Shown: piece by piece, positions 34,849 through 43,579 of the stretch
Layout: each line of letters begins with the position of its first letter
Position numbering within the stretch: position 1 is the first letter of the stretch
Position numbers and translations under genes: made by a program
Notes under the pieces: generated by a model
What the model saw: the letters and a program-made list of their open reading frames with translations, nothing else
Database searches by the model: none
What the model was told of the DNA's origin: nothing
Assembly (NCBI GenBank): GCA_947589355.1
Contig: CANPZC010000003.1
Coordinates: 1-64,000 of the forward strand
Reading direction: 5' to 3'
DNA length: 64,000 nt
From: an uncultured Clostridia bacterium
Lineage (GTDB): Bacteria; Bacillota; Clostridia; Oscillospirales; Ruminococcaceae

Positions 34849-35253
34849 TCAGTTGTTTTTGTTTTTTGCGCCGTTGAGAGCTATCGGCAAAATAATTGCG
34901 CAGTACACAAAAAGTATTATAAGGCTTATAAGTGTATACATAATGGGGCTTGCGGTTTTATAAGCGACAAACATATACACAAGCTGAACTATGGTATATA
35001 CTGCTGTCATGCCGGCAACCGGGGCATAGCCGCCCACGCCGAGCTTTTTGGAAAGTACGCCGCCTGCGCCGTAGACTATTGCGAGCGCGAGCATATTTAT
35101 TGCTGCGAATATTACAGCCGGCACGCCTGCGTCATAGTCGGTAACTTTCATAACGCCGAGCATGGCGACAAGTATTATAGCGATAAGGAAAAACGCCAAA
35201 AACAGTGATATTACCAAAGCGGTAGAAAAACCGCTGTTATTATGTTTTTTCAT
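34849..35253 (-). CDS. Membrane protein, four predicted helices
   Basis: About 134 residues, not recognised. Four hydrophobic segments fill nearly the whole protein (about residues 10-35, 45-68, 78-98, 105-128); the C-terminus NGAKNKNN is polar. Start is the ATG at 35253, which lies two bases past the stop of the SPFH gene and follows AAAGGTCGGTG; an upstream frame to 35277 is inside that gene. It likely works with or near the SPFH protein, but that rests on position only. Confidence 0.65.
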   Translation of the reverse strand: MKKHNNSGFSTALVISLFLAFFLIAIILVAMLGVMKVTDYDAGVPAVIFAAINMLALAIVYGAGGVLSKKLGVGGYAPVAGMTAVYTIVQLVYMFVAYKTASPIMYTLISLIILFVYCAIILPIALNGAKNKNN

Positions 35254-35254
35254 A

Positions 35255-36403
35255 TTATTCACCGACCTTTGCACCACATTCGTTGCAGAACTTAACGCCC
35301 CGGGGCAGCTGCGCGCCGCACTTTTTGCAGACGTTTTGTTCCATTTTTGCGCCGCACTCGTTACAGAATTTAGAGCCGACGGGGTTTGCTTTGCCGCACT
35401 GCGGACAGGCTATAGTTTCTTCGGTCATCTTTGTCATAAGCGCGCCGCATTCGTTGCAGAATTTAGAGCCTGCTGGGTTTGCGGCGTGGCATTTGGGGCA
35501 GAAAGCGGAATCTTTTTCGGGAACGGAAGCTTGCGCAAGGTTTTGCATACCGCCTGCTATGGCAGCGCCTGCGCCCAGTCCTACTCCTCCTGCGACTATT
35601 GCGCCTGCAAGACCGCCGCCCTCGTTACCGGCAGCGCTTTCGTATACATCGAACGAACGCTTTACTGCATAGCGCGAATCGCCCATAATTTCAAACTCTG
35701 CTTTATCTTCGAGGATCTCGTTTATCTTATCAAAATCCTGATCGGGGAAGTTTATTGACTTTATAAAGAAGTTTATTACCTTGAAGCCGAAGTTTTCAAA
35801 CTCCGGTGCGAGTATCTCTTCGAGCTGTTTTGATATATCGTCGAGCTGCGCGGATATTTCAAGCGCGGAGATCTTATCGTTAATTATTAAATCGGCTATC
35901 TCGCTCTTTACCTTGCTTATGAGTATGCCCTTATAGTAGTCCATTACCTTGTCGTACTTTACGACGTCGGCAGGGTTCATAGTACCGACAATGTTGGAGA
36001 TGAAGTCACGGACGTTCATTATCTTCATGCCCATCTGACCGAAGGCTCTTATCCTCAGTCTTGTATGGTACTTGGGGTCTATAAGCTGTATGGGGTCTGA
36101 TGTACCCCACAGCAGATCGAGCTTTGTTACGGTGTTGACATAGTATATCTCAGCCGTAAAGGGTGTTTTGCCGCCGAACGGTATATTTACTATTGAATTG
36201 AGTATAGGCAGGTTGCCCGTGGAAAGGGTATATGTACCGGGCGCGAAGCTGTCGCATATCCTGCCGCCCTTTACAAACACTGCCGCCTGACCTTCGCCGA
36301 CGATAAGCTGCGTACCCGTTACGAGTTTATCGGTAGGGTGCTTATAGATTATCCAGTCGCGCGAGGCAAGCCCGTCAAATTTTACTCTGTCTATAACTGC
36401 CAT
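35255..36403 (-). CDS. SPFH/Band-7 protein with three C-terminal zinc ribbons (YdjI-like)
   Basis: A 382-residue protein. The SPFH part covers about residues 25-245 (QLIVGEGQAAVFVKGGRICD, then TVTKLDLLWGTSDPIQL, and a long helical region). A Gly/Ala-rich stretch (GGGLAGAIVAGGVGLGAGAA) follows near residue 265. The end carries three zinc ribbons of the form CPxCGxxNPxGSKFCNECGA, the last as CKKCGAQLPRGVKFCNECG. This is the architecture of B. subtilis YdjI, which scaffolds PspA-type membrane-stress proteins; no PspA is seen here. Good ribosome site AAGGAGGCG and a clear promoter. Confidence 0.88.
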   Translation of the reverse strand: MAVIDRVKFDGLASRDWIIYKHPTDKLVTGTQLIVGEGQAAVFVKGGRICDSFAPGTYTLSTGNLPILNSIVNIPFGGKTPFTAEIYYVNTVTKLDLLWGTSDPIQLIDPKYHTRLRIRAFGQMGMKIMNVRDFISNIVGTMNPADVVKYDKVMDYYKGILISKVKSEIADLIINDKISALEISAQLDDISKQLEEILAPEFENFGFKVINFFIKSINFPDQDFDKINEILEDKAEFEIMGDSRYAVKRSFDVYESAAGNEGGGLAGAIVAGGVGLGAGAAIAGGMQNLAQASVPEKDSAFCPKCHAANPAGSKFCNECGALMTKMTEETIACPQCGKANPVGSKFCNECGAKMEQNVCKKCGAQLPRGVKFCNECGAKVGE

Positions 36404-36449
36404 AAAAACGCCTCCTTAGTGCCGCACAAAACCGCGGCTATACACATAT

Positions 36450-36478
36450 AGTATAACATATTCGGCTGCGTTTTGCAA
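36450..36478 (-). promoter_or_regulatory. Predicted sigma-A promoter of the SPFH operon
   Basis: On the minus strand TTGCAA (36478-36473), a 17-base spacer and TATACT (36455-36450), about 45 bases before the gene. Confidence 0.75.
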
Positions 36479-36517
36479 CATTTTTTCTTACAAAAAGTAA
36501 AATAATTTTTGCAGATG

Positions 36518-36546
36518 TTGCAAGATACAATTTAAGATGATATAAT
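36518..36546 (+). promoter_or_regulatory. Predicted sigma-A promoter of the GH32 gene
   Basis: TTGCAA (36518-36523), a 17-base spacer and TATAAT (36541-36546). It is back to back with the SPFH promoter. Leader to the ATG about 77 bases. Confidence 0.8.
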
Positions 36547-36629
36547 GATCAATGAATAGACCTATATAGCGCAGGTTAAACTATAAATGATATTTTCGGC
36601 AAGATATTTTCAGCAAAAGGGAGATACTT

Positions 36630-37940
36630 ATGAAAGAACGCAGACTTTGTTTTCACTTAGAACCGCCTGACGGGTGGCTCAACGATCCCAACGGGCTGTG
36701 CTATTTTGCAGGCAGATACCATGTGTTTTTTCAGTATTCGCCGAAAAGCCCCGAGGGTGAAACGCCGCGATGCTGGGGGCATTACTCGAGCGAGGACATG
36801 ATAGACTGGCGTTATGACGGCATAGCTGTGCGCCCTGCCTGCCGCTACGACCGCGACGGGGCATACTCGGGCAGCGCGATAGAAAAAGACGGCGAGCTTT
36901 ATTTATACTACACGGGAAACGTTATGCACAAGGGCGATTATGACTACATCACACGCGGCAGGGAGCAAAATGTCATTTGCGTTCACAGCGCGGACGGGCA
37001 GGTGTTTGACGGCAAGCGGCTGCTTATGACCAACGCTGATTTTCCCGATGATATGACCTGCCATGTACGTGACCCGAAAGTATGGAAGCAGGGCGGCGCA
37101 TACAAAATGATACTTGGCGCACGGACTGCCGAGGGCGTGGGCTGCGCTCTGATATACGAGAGCGTTGACGGTTTGAAATGGCGGTATTCTTCGCGGCTTG
37201 GAACGCAGGAGTATTTCGGATATATGTGGGAATGTCCCGATCTGTTTGAACTTGGCGGAAAAGAGGTACTGAGCGTTTGTCCACAGGGACTTATTCACTG
37301 CGACAGCCGCTTTTGCAACGTTTATCAGTCGGGGTACTTTTTTACCGATGATATGACGCCCTTTGGCTTTACGGAATGGGACACGGGGTTTGATTTTTAC
37401 GCGCCGCAGACGTTTCTTTCTCCCGACGGTCGGCGGATAATGATAGGCTGGCTGGGAATGACCGACTGCGAATACACGTCATACGCGGAGGGGTTTGAGC
37501 GGCAGCACTGTTTGTCGGTGCCATGCGAGCTTACAGTGAAAAACGGAAAAATTTGCCGATTTCCTATAAAAGAACTTGAAAAACTGCGAAAAGAGTGTTA
37601 TCATATAAATAGTACAGGTGTTTATAATGTGCGCCTGCCGTTTGAGATAAGCGCATACACGCAGGAAAAGTTTTGCATAACGCTGGGCAGCGCGCTGCGG
37701 CTGAGCTTTGACGGCGGGATATTTTTGCTGGAGCATTTTGACGTCAGGGCGAGCGGCGGAAGGACGAGCCGCAAGACTTTGATGAAAAACTGTCAAAGTA
37801 TCAGGGCGCTGTTTGACACTACGGCGGTTGAGATATATTTAAACGGCGGTGAAGCGGTGGTATCTACGAGATTTTTCCCGGAAGAGGAAGAGTTTGCGCT
37901 GGCGGTCACGGGGGTAAATGGGAAACTTTTTAAGCTTTAA
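36630..37940 (+). CDS. Glycoside hydrolase family 32 (sucrose-6-phosphate hydrolase / fructosidase)
   Basis: A 436-residue cytoplasmic enzyme (no signal peptide) that cleaves beta-fructosides such as sucrose, sucrose 6-phosphate or fructo-oligosaccharides. The nucleophile is Asp19 in GWLNDPNGL; the transition-state stabiliser is in HVRDPKVWK near residue 146, and the acid/base is in MWECPDLFEL near residue 201. A shortened beta-sandwich follows. AAAAGGGAG precedes the ATG. No transporter, PTS EIIBC or regulator lies beside it; the general PTS genes ptsH and ptsI are 0.8 kb downstream, beyond a repeat element. Substrate is not settled. Confidence 0.92.
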   Translation: MKERRLCFHLEPPDGWLNDPNGLCYFAGRYHVFFQYSPKSPEGETPRCWGHYSSEDMIDWRYDGIAVRPACRYDRDGAYSGSAIEKDGELYLYYTGNVMHKGDYDYITRGREQNVICVHSADGQVFDGKRLLMTNADFPDDMTCHVRDPKVWKQGGAYKMILGARTAEGVGCALIYESVDGLKWRYSSRLGTQEYFGYMWECPDLFELGGKEVLSVCPQGLIHCDSRFCNVYQSGYFFTDDMTPFGFTEWDTGFDFYAPQTFLSPDGRRIMIGWLGMTDCEYTSYAEGFERQHCLSVPCELTVKNGKICRFPIKELEKLRKECYHINSTGVYNVRLPFEISAYTQEKFCITLGSALRLSFDGGIFLLEHFDVRASGGRTSRKTLMKNCQSIRALFDTTAVEIYLNGGEAVVSTRFFPEEEEFALAVTGVNGKLFKL

Positions 37941-37941
37941 G

Positions 37942-37997
37942 AGGCAAGAGGCAGAAGTAGTGAATAGTGAATATTGAATAATGAATAGTGAATAGAA
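37942..37997 (+). repeat. Seven-base-periodic (STRR-like) block after the GH32 gene
   Basis: Eight heptamers in phase: AGGCAAG, AGGCAGA, AGTAGTG, AATAGTG, AATATTG, AATAATG, AATAGTG, AATAGAA. On the other strand they read as TATTCAC and CTTGCCT, related to the blocks near 16.6-18.5 kb. Confidence 0.85.
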
Positions 37998-38013
37998 AAG
38001 GTGCGGCTTACGC

Positions 38014-38633
38014 CGCGAATTTTAAATTCTTGTCAAGAAAGGGAAAGTTTTCGATCGACCTCTTTTTTACAGTTGCTTCGCAACTGCCAAGGGTCGTCAG
38101 GTCGAGGGGCAACGCCCCCGTCGCCTGCGGTCGCTCGCGAACGCTACCGCAGTACGGCGAAATCCCCATACGGCAGGCGCTCCGCAAATGGGTGCAGCGG
38201 TCGTAAACGACCGCGGGGGGAAGAATTTTTCGCATTTTAATTTTGGGGCGAAAAATTCTTCGGGCGTTCCCAAAGGGAACGCTACGCCCATGCAAGAGAG
38301 GGCGTTCCCTTGTTGTAGCGCAACGCTCTCTTTCAGCGTTTCATTCTGAAACGCCGAACAAAGTGAAAAATTCATAACAAGAAACGCGCAAATTTTTAAT
38401 AAAGCTGTTGCGCACGCAAGCGCGCGCAGGCAAAGTGGTCGGGGCTTTTCAAAGGAGAGGCTCTCTCTTGCAGAGCCTCTCCTCTTAGAAAACAGTTCAC
38501 CGAACTGTTTTCTAATTCACCTCTTGCAGAGCGCACGTTGTGTTTTGTGGGGCTTTGCCCCACGCCCTACAAGCCTTTTGAAAAAGGCTTGATCGAAAAC
38601 TTTTAATGTCTTGACAAGAATTAAAAGTTTTGC
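38014..38633. repeat. R-family hairpin repeat, copy R4 (full)
   Basis: About 620 bp with inverted ends: left TTAAATTCTTGTCAAGAAAG, right CTTGATCGAAAACTTTTAAT then GTCTTGACAAGAATT. In order: CAGTTGC-TTC-GCAACTG; GCGGTCG-TAAA-CGACCGC; the 14-bp stem GAAGAATTTTTCGC/GCGAAAAATTCTTC; GTTCCC-AAA-GGGAAC; CCC-inverted TCTCTTGCA module; GCGTTTC-ATTCT-GAAACGC; GGAGAGGCTC-TCTCTTGCA-GAGCCTCTCC; TTAGAAAACAGTTC/GAACTGTTTTCTAA; GTGGGGC-TTT-GCCCCAC; AAGCC-TTTTGAAAAA-GGCTT. No credible gene inside. It separates the GH32 gene from ptsH. Confidence 0.88.
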
Positions 38634-38654
38634 ACGTTGTGGCGGTCAACGTGT

Positions 38655-38691
38655 GCGCTCCTGCGCAGCGCGGAAGCGCGAATATATAAAC
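38655..38691 (+). repeat. R-family tail, copy T5
   Basis: GCGCTCCTGCGCAGCGCGGA followed by AGCGCGAATATATAAAC; hairpin CGCG-GAAG-CGCG. It ends 20 bases before ptsH. Confidence 0.65.
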
Positions 38692-38710
38692 AACAAAAGG
38701 CAGAAAAAAT

Positions 38711-38971
38711 ATGGAAGAATTTTTATACACGGTATGCGGCACTGAGGGCATACACGCGCGGCCTGCCGGGCAGCTGGCAAAAAAGGCGGCGCAGTACAAA
38801 AGCTGCGTTACAGTTGAAAAAGACGGCAGGGGCGCACAGACTTCGCAGCTTTTTGCCCTTATGGGGCTTGACATAAGGTGCGGCGACAGCATAAAAATAA
38901 AGGTAGAGGGCAGCGACGAACACACTGCCGCGGACGGGATAAAGAGGTTTATGACGGAACACAGCATCTAA
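38711..38971 (+). CDS. ptsH: Phosphocarrier protein HPr
   Basis: An 86-residue PTS protein. The phosphorylated histidine is His15 in EGIHARPAGQLAKKA. The regulatory serine position corresponds to Ser45 in AQTSQLFALMGLD, so HPr kinase control (CcpA-type catabolite repression) is plausible. The protein passes phosphate from Enzyme I to sugar-specific EIIs. AAAGGCAG precedes the ATG. It lies 13 bases before ptsI; the two share a transcript. No EII is in the window. Confidence 0.93.
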   Translation: MEEFLYTVCGTEGIHARPAGQLAKKAAQYKSCVTVEKDGRGAQTSQLFALMGLDIRCGDSIKIKVEGSDEHTAADGIKRFMTEHSI

Positions 38972-38984
38972 AGAGGTGAGCTGT

Positions 38985-40607
38985 ATGATAGTATTGAACG
39001 GAACAGGGGTATCTTCGGGGATAGCATACGGAAAGATACGGTTTTTCAGGCACTCGAAATGCGCTGTGGAGAAGATAAGCGTTTCGGACACCGACAGGGA
39101 GATAAAGCGGTGGAGAGAGGCTGCGAACGATGCATCTGCACAGCTGCTTGAAATGGCGCAGAGGCAGGAGGGCGGCGACGCAGCGGATCTTTTTGAAACG
39201 CACAGGCTCATGCTTCGTGACCCCGATTTTGTTGAGGCCATTGAAAAAGAAATAGTTGAAAGCTCTGTGAACGCGGAGGCTGCCGTTGAGGTGGTGGGAA
39301 AACGATTTTCTCAGATGTTTTCTTCGATGGAGAACGACTATATGCGAGAGCGCAGCGCGGACGTTGACGATGTGAGCAACAGGCTGATAAATATTCTTTC
39401 GGGCAGCTCGGAGCAGGCAAGCGGTGTGCCGACTTCGCCTGTGATAATTGCGGCTGACGACCTAAGCCCGAGCGAGACGGTGCTGCTTGATAGATCTACG
39501 ATACTAGGTTTTATTCTTATAAACGGCAGCAAGAACAGCCACACTGCGATCCTGGCGCGGAACTTAGGCATACCTGCTATAATAGGCATAGGCGACAAGC
39601 TGGCAAGTGAACTTGACGGGCGTTACGCGGTGATGGACGGCAGCGAGGGTATGGCTGTTATAGACCCTGACGAGCGCATGATGAGGGAGCTTGAAAAAAA
39701 GCGGCAGAACGAAAACGCACAAAAGCGGCGAATGGATGCTCTGCGAGGCAAGCCCGATGTTACCGAGGACGGAAAGAACATCAAGGTATATGCAAACATA
39801 GCATCGCCTGCGGACGTGAAGTATGTGCTGGAAAACGATGCGGCAGGCATAGGGCTTTTCAGGAGCGAATTTTTGTTTTTGGAAAGCGGCTCTTTGCCGA
39901 CGGAGGAGCAGCAGTTTGAGGCGTATTCTTCCGTACTGAAGAAAATGGAGGGCAGGGAAGTTATAATTCGCACGCTGGATATTGGCGCGGACAAAAACGC
40001 CGAGTATCTCGGTCTTGAAAGAGAGCACAACCCCGAACTTGGCATGAGGGGCATAAGGCTGTGCCTTACAAGACCCGACATATTCAAAACGCAGCTGCGC
40101 GCGCTGTACAAGGCATCGGTCTTTGGCAAACTGCTGATAATGTTCCCGATGGTGGCAGGTCTTTGGGAGCTTATAGATGCAAAGCGCATATGCCGCGAGG
40201 TACGCGAGGAGCTAAGCGAAAAGGGCATTGCGTTTGATGAAAACGTACCGATAGGCATAATGGTGGAAACGCCTGCTGCGGCGCTTATTGCTGACGACCT
40301 TGCGAAAGAGGCTGACTTTTTCTCGGTGGGTACTAACGACCTTACGCAGTACACTTTGGCGGCTGACAGGCAGGGAAGCGCGCTGGAGCGGTTTTACGAT
40401 ATTGCTCACCCTGCGGTGATGAAACTTATTGAAGAAACGATAAGAGCGGCGCACGCAAACGGCATTTGGGCAGGCATTTGCGGTGAATCGGCGGCTGACA
40501 CATCGCTGACGGAGCAGTTTTTGAAAATGGGCGCGGACGAATTTTCGGTATCGCCCAAAACAATACTGCCGCTCAGGGGCGCGGTACGCAGCGGTAAGGC
40601 ATACTAA
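38985..40607 (+). CDS. ptsI: PTS Enzyme I (phosphoenolpyruvate-protein phosphotransferase)
   Basis: A 540-residue enzyme that takes phosphate from phosphoenolpyruvate and gives it to HPr. The N-terminal HPr-binding domain is followed by the active His186 in NSHTAILARN, then the PEP-binding barrel (LFRSEFLFL, GIMVETPAA, DFFSVGTNDLTQYTLAADR) and the C-terminal cysteine in GICGES. Start is the ATG at 38985, six bases after AGAGGTG; a GTG at 38976 would overlap that site. It ends in a strong bidirectional terminator. Confidence 0.97.
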   Translation: MIVLNGTGVSSGIAYGKIRFFRHSKCAVEKISVSDTDREIKRWREAANDASAQLLEMAQRQEGGDAADLFETHRLMLRDPDFVEAIEKEIVESSVNAEAAVEVVGKRFSQMFSSMENDYMRERSADVDDVSNRLINILSGSSEQASGVPTSPVIIAADDLSPSETVLLDRSTILGFILINGSKNSHTAILARNLGIPAIIGIGDKLASELDGRYAVMDGSEGMAVIDPDERMMRELEKKRQNENAQKRRMDALRGKPDVTEDGKNIKVYANIASPADVKYVLENDAAGIGLFRSEFLFLESGSLPTEEQQFEAYSSVLKKMEGREVIIRTLDIGADKNAEYLGLEREHNPELGMRGIRLCLTRPDIFKTQLRALYKASVFGKLLIMFPMVAGLWELIDAKRICREVREELSEKGIAFDENVPIGIMVETPAAALIADDLAKEADFFSVGTNDLTQYTLAADRQGSALERFYDIAHPAVMKLIEETIRAAHANGIWAGICGESAADTSLTEQFLKMGADEFSVSPKTILPLRGAVRSGKAY

Positions 40608-40622
40608 AAATAGATAGAAAAA

Positions 40623-40661
40623 CAGGTCTGTTTCTTAGGTGAAGCAGACCTGCTTTATTTT
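40623..40661. terminator. Bidirectional terminator between ptsI and the FtsX-like gene
   Basis: CAGGTCTG (40623-40630) pairs with CAGACCTG (40645-40652), extended by TTT/AAG, and is followed by CTTTATTTT. It serves ptsI (+) and may serve the convergent FtsX-like gene (-) ending at 40685. Confidence 0.85.
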
Positions 40662-40684
40662 GTGTATGTGGCTCTTAGCTGCTG

Positions 40685-43558
40685 TTATTCTTCGCCGAGT
40701 TTCAGGGCTTTGCTGATGTTTATCTTTGATATCAGCCTGCCGAGCACGGCTATGCCGATAAGCAGCATTATGGCTATTATAGCGTATATCTTGTAATAAT
40801 CGCTGCGCTGTGAGATGACTTCGAGCTGCGGCACCATTTCCTGCGCGCCGTATATGCTCTCAAACAGAGGTATATACAGTTTGCCTGCATAGTAGCCTAC
40901 GACGAACGCCATTACTATAGCGACCGCGGAAACCAAAAGCTGCTCGTAGATTATCATGGCGATTATTTCTCTGAACTTCATGCCCATAGCGCGCAGTATG
41001 CCGAACTGGAGCGTTCTGCCCTTTATAGAGAGTATCCAGTATATCAGAAAACCTATGATACACATTACCATTATTGTGATAAAGCCAAGAGTGAGCGCGC
41101 CGTTGAGACCTTGCAGCATGGGGTCGTTCTTTTCGTTTATTATCTCCTGTCTGGCAGAGGTTACTGTTGCGAGGTCTATATCGCTTTCCTCTATAGACTG
41201 ATAAAACTCCGCGGTGGAAACATTGTCGTCAAGGTCTGCCCACACTTCATAGGGAGCAGGCTCGGAATTTGCCTGAACGTAGTTATAGTTTAGCACTGCG
41301 AAATCTTCGGTCTTATACGGGTTTATAGACGGCCAGAACTCTGCGAAAGCTATGACCACCGCTTCAAACTCGGTGTTTTCATCAAGCGCAATTGTAACGG
41401 TATCGCCGAGCTTTACGGTATATTTATCTCTGAAAGAAGATGAAAGTATCACGCCGGAGCTGCAATTGTTAAGACCGTTGAGATAGTTGTTTATATGCAC
41501 GGGCAGAAGCCTGTCTATAGGCTGCACCACCTTTGCAAATTCGCCGGGCACTACCGCCATTATTGCGCAGTTGCCTGTTGCGTTTGCGGTGAGCGTGGCG
41601 TTGGGGTCATTTCTGTTATGAATGGTAGGATTGGGGATAGTTTTTTCTATGCAGCTGCCCGATATGACTGCTTCGTCTGCGGTAAAAACGCGCGCGATGT
41701 TTTGCACACCTTTAAGCTCCGAAAAACGCTCGATAACGGGTTCTGTATATGCGGTGCTTTTGACTTCTTCGCCCTCGTCGTTGTAGGTGGTGACTATCTG
41801 GGTCTCCCAGTTCTCGGTCATTACGGCATCGCAGCCCATAGAATATGTAACTCGTTCTTCGGCGTTGCGGTTGATAGCTCTTGCGGTGTTTGCAAAGAAC
41901 ACGCCGAGCGACACGGTGAGTATTAAAAATACCATGAGAAAACGCTCTCTGCCGGTAGAAGACCTGCCGATGTTATTGAGCGATACATAAGCGGCAGGCG
42001 ACCACCTTTTCTTGCCGATGAGGTATATCAGCCTTATTATAAGCGGGTGCAGTCTTACTATAAACAGCGCGCAGCCGAGTATGAAAGCGGTAGATGCCAC
42101 GAAAAGCATGGGGTTCACAGACTGCGAGGCTTCTACCATGCCGCTGTCAACCAAGTTTTTCTGACTGTAATTATAGTAGTACAGCCAGCCCACCGAGCCG
42201 CCGATAAGTATTACATCTAAGAAAAGCTTTTCCCACAGCGGGCGTTTTTTCTTGCGCGCTTTACGCTGCTTGTGCTCTACTATTGAAACTCTTGCGGCAG
42301 GGATTATAGGCGCCATGGTGGTTATAAAGAACACCACCGCCGCGAGCAGAGAATACAAAAATGCATCTAAGGTGAGTTTTATAGGCAGGGCTGTTCTGTT
42401 TACAAATTCCAGAAAGCCGTTTGAAGCGCCAAGCACGGTACAGAAGCCCAGCGCGAGGATAGGCCCTGTAATTGCGGTGAACACGCCCAAGACAATGGAT
42501 TCTAAAGCGTATATCCTGAATATCTGGAACGATGATGCGCCGCGGCTTTTGAACACGGCTATTTCGTTCTTTTCCTGCTCTACATTCAGCTGCGATACCA
42601 TGAAAAGATAGAAAACTATCATGAGCATCACGGGTATCTGTATAAGCCAGAGTATCAGCCTGAGCTGGCGCGCTCTGCCTACATACTCCTGCAATATTTC
42701 CATTACGGGGCAGGAGAATTTTATATTTTTATAGGGGTACGATTTTTTCTGCTGCAAAAGCATTTCGTTCATATCTTCAAGATCTGTCATTTCCATGTTC
42801 TGATAGTCTATCGAATATCTCATAGAAAAGCTTGAAATAGTGCAGTTGCGGTCGGCTACAGGCCCGCTTAGAAAGGTATCGTGATCCATAAAAACACAGT
42901 TGAGATATGTGCTGTCCAGCCCCTCAGACCAGTAGGCATCGTTTGCATCGCCGACGGTGAACATACCGACTATCTCTATCTTCATGGGGTTAGTGCCCTC
43001 GACATCGAAAGAGCTTATAACGTCATACACGGTATTTATGGTAAGACCCGAAAGCTTGAGAGCCTGCTCGGTGGCTATAACTTCATAAACGCCGTCGTCG
43101 CGCTTGCCGGGGGTATACATTCTGCCGTCAACGATACTTACATGGTCTTCGATATTCGTCATTGAGCCGACCTTTACGGAAGAGCGCGAGTTGCCGTCGG
43201 AGGTGACTATAGATGTAACATAATCGTAGTCGTCTATAAGCACCAGTTTTTCATTCAGGGTGGGAAGATCGAGAGCCTCAAAATTATCCTGTGTGAGCTT
43301 TATGTATTCGTTTATTTTCTCGGTGGCTTCCTCGACGGAATATTTCAGAGGAACGCTCGCCTCGGTGGCATATATGCCGGGGTAGACGTTTTGCGTAAGC
43401 TGAAGCTGCTCCATATCCTTGACGAGCATTCGCTTCAGCGAGGCGTTCATATAAATAGGTATGGTGCTGAGCATTGCCGATGCCATTATGAAGCCTATCA
43501 GCAGGCAGAGTACCATCCATTTTGTATTCCGCATTTTGCGGAGCAGCAATGTAAGCAT
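40685..43558 (-). CDS. FtsX-like ABC transporter permease
   Basis: A 957-residue membrane protein. It has an N-terminal helix (about residues 15-37), a large external domain, a first FtsX domain with about four helices near residues 305-450, a second pair near 480-560, a second external domain, and a final FtsX domain near 830-945 (FGILRAMGMKFREIIAMIIY). This is the long permease type of MacB/LolCDE-like and lipoprotein-handling ABC systems. The adjacent adaptor-like lipoprotein suggests an efflux or surface-export role. No ATPase gene is near, so its partner must be encoded elsewhere. GAAAGGACAG precedes the ATG. Confidence 0.9.
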   Translation of the reverse strand: MLTLLLRKMRNTKWMVLCLLIGFIMASAMLSTIPIYMNASLKRMLVKDMEQLQLTQNVYPGIYATEASVPLKYSVEEATEKINEYIKLTQDNFEALDLPTLNEKLVLIDDYDYVTSIVTSDGNSRSSVKVGSMTNIEDHVSIVDGRMYTPGKRDDGVYEVIATEQALKLSGLTINTVYDVISSFDVEGTNPMKIEIVGMFTVGDANDAYWSEGLDSTYLNCVFMDHDTFLSGPVADRNCTISSFSMRYSIDYQNMEMTDLEDMNEMLLQQKKSYPYKNIKFSCPVMEILQEYVGRARQLRLILWLIQIPVMLMIVFYLFMVSQLNVEQEKNEIAVFKSRGASSFQIFRIYALESIVLGVFTAITGPILALGFCTVLGASNGFLEFVNRTALPIKLTLDAFLYSLLAAVVFFITTMAPIIPAARVSIVEHKQRKARKKKRPLWEKLFLDVILIGGSVGWLYYYNYSQKNLVDSGMVEASQSVNPMLFVASTAFILGCALFIVRLHPLIIRLIYLIGKKRWSPAAYVSLNNIGRSSTGRERFLMVFLILTVSLGVFFANTARAINRNAEERVTYSMGCDAVMTENWETQIVTTYNDEGEEVKSTAYTEPVIERFSELKGVQNIARVFTADEAVISGSCIEKTIPNPTIHNRNDPNATLTANATGNCAIMAVVPGEFAKVVQPIDRLLPVHINNYLNGLNNCSSGVILSSSFRDKYTVKLGDTVTIALDENTEFEAVVIAFAEFWPSINPYKTEDFAVLNYNYVQANSEPAPYEVWADLDDNVSTAEFYQSIEESDIDLATVTSARQEIINEKNDPMLQGLNGALTLGFITIMVMCIIGFLIYWILSIKGRTLQFGILRAMGMKFREIIAMIIYEQLLVSAVAIVMAFVVGYYAGKLYIPLFESIYGAQEMVPQLEVISQRSDYYKIYAIIAIMLLIGIAVLGRLISKINISKALKLGEE

Positions 43559-43579
43559 ATCTGTCCTTTCTCAGACGCG

